The notes beneath the pieces are model-generated. The model saw only the letters and a program-made list of their open reading frames with translations, made no database searches and was not told the origin of the DNA. The position numbers were made by a program, and so were the translations under genes. A stretch of 64,000 nucleotides of DNA from positions 3,045,751 to 3,109,750 of the forward strand of contig NZ_FOYO01000001.1 in NCBI RefSeq assembly GCF_900111945.1. The letters run 5' to 3'. Origin of the DNA: Litoreibacter janthinus (GTDB taxonomy: Bacteria > Pseudomonadota > Alphaproteobacteria > Rhodobacterales > Rhodobacteraceae). This document shows, one piece after another, positions 63,725 to 64,000 of the stretch (positions within the stretch are counted from its first letter, which is position 1; the number at the start of each line of letters is the position of its first letter).

Positions 63725-64000
63725 GAGCATCCCTCTTTCTCGACCAGATGTGACCTATGGCGGGTCCGGTTTCAAGGCTTGCGCGGTTCTGAAGCGAAAA
63801 ACCTGCCCCAGAGCCTTGCAATTCTTTGACGAATTCCCGCCCCGGCTTGAAGCGCAAGTCATTCACATTGGTAAGGACAAGGGGACGCTCATAAGCCTCG
63901 CCCACGCGCTTGACAGGGTCTTCAAGCACGACGCATCCGGGCCATCTTGTTGACGTTGCCTGCTGTCGCCGCACACTTGGTCGCGCATTCCTGACTTAGC
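63725..64000. other. Right-edge intergenic region
   Basis: 276 bp with no gene I can support. Short open frames on both strands lack recognisable features and overlap the permease start. It should contain the promoter of the AI-2E/hda/ppk unit and possibly of a divergent gene beyond the window. Confidence 0.35.

Noticed and set aside
63624..63974. Short open frames on both strands near the right edge
   Set aside because: Both overlap the AI-2E permease start, and neither product shows a family feature.

Overview
This window looks like a chromosomal segment of an alphaproteobacterium of the Rhodobacteraceae, most likely the Roseobacter group. The evidence is moderately high GC, neighbour sets such as carD-fdxA-S4-Suv3-type helicase and proS-lolC-lolD, a DUF3422 protein, a eukaryotic-type (fold III) ornithine decarboxylase and a short prolyl-tRNA synthetase. 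I see no rRNA, tRNA, CRISPR array, insertion sequence or prophage. Almost all of it is core metabolism packed into short operons with 4-bp overlaps.

Layout. 1-6475 (minus): a leucine/isovalerate degradation operon, ivd - four small envelope/secreted proteins - mccB - thermonuclease-like gene - mccA (cut by the left edge). It has a clear promoter and a palindromic operator in front of ivd. 6683-9178: a YiiX/NlpC-P60-like hydrolase that runs antisense into a DegT-type aminotransferase gene, then phosphoglycolate phosphatase. 9289-14763 (plus): glmU-glmS-alkylation repair protein, a convergent lipoprotein, and moaA. 14756-20013: small membrane proteins, a TauE/SafE permease, an M20 amidohydrolase, DUF421 and DUF998 proteins, and argE. 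20243-26066: a complete five-gene peptide ABC importer closed by a strong terminator. 26094-31611: a glycine-rich protein, DUF3422, ornithine decarboxylase, a MATE pump and a YghU-type GST. 31937-37649: a small secreted protein, pntAB, an SDR-kynureninase operon and the remnant of a GNAT gene. 37815-42955: formate/nitrite-type channel, DUF1801, Kef-type antiporter, and divergent cobT/cobS. 42993-47466 (minus): Suv3-like helicase - S4 RNA-binding protein - ferredoxin - CarD. 47516-51406: TPR protein, SCP2, alpha/beta hydrolase, lolD and lolC. 51718-53767: universal stress protein and an alanine/glycine:cation symporter with a UUCG terminator. 53893-56716: a BesD-related iron/2-oxoglutarate oxygenase, an SGNH hydrolase and proS. 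56824-63724: ppx, a YeeE/YedE transporter, ppk, a DnaA/Hda-like protein and an AI-2E-family permease.

Points that deserve a second look: (1) three consecutive secreted proteins in the leucine operon share a cysteine spacing pattern and look like diverged LprI-type paralogues; (2) the 2OG oxygenase at 53893 has BesD-like metal-ligand spacing but an HxD triad, which predicts hydroxylation rather than halogenation; (3) two genes, the S4 protein and a GNAT remnant, appear to start at CTG in a CTGA overlap where ATGA would be expected; (4) a perfect 18-bp palindrome covers the carD ribosome-binding site; (5) five convergent gene pairs end in exactly 4-bp palindromic stop overlaps (CTAG or TTAA). 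No classical defence or mobile system is visible.
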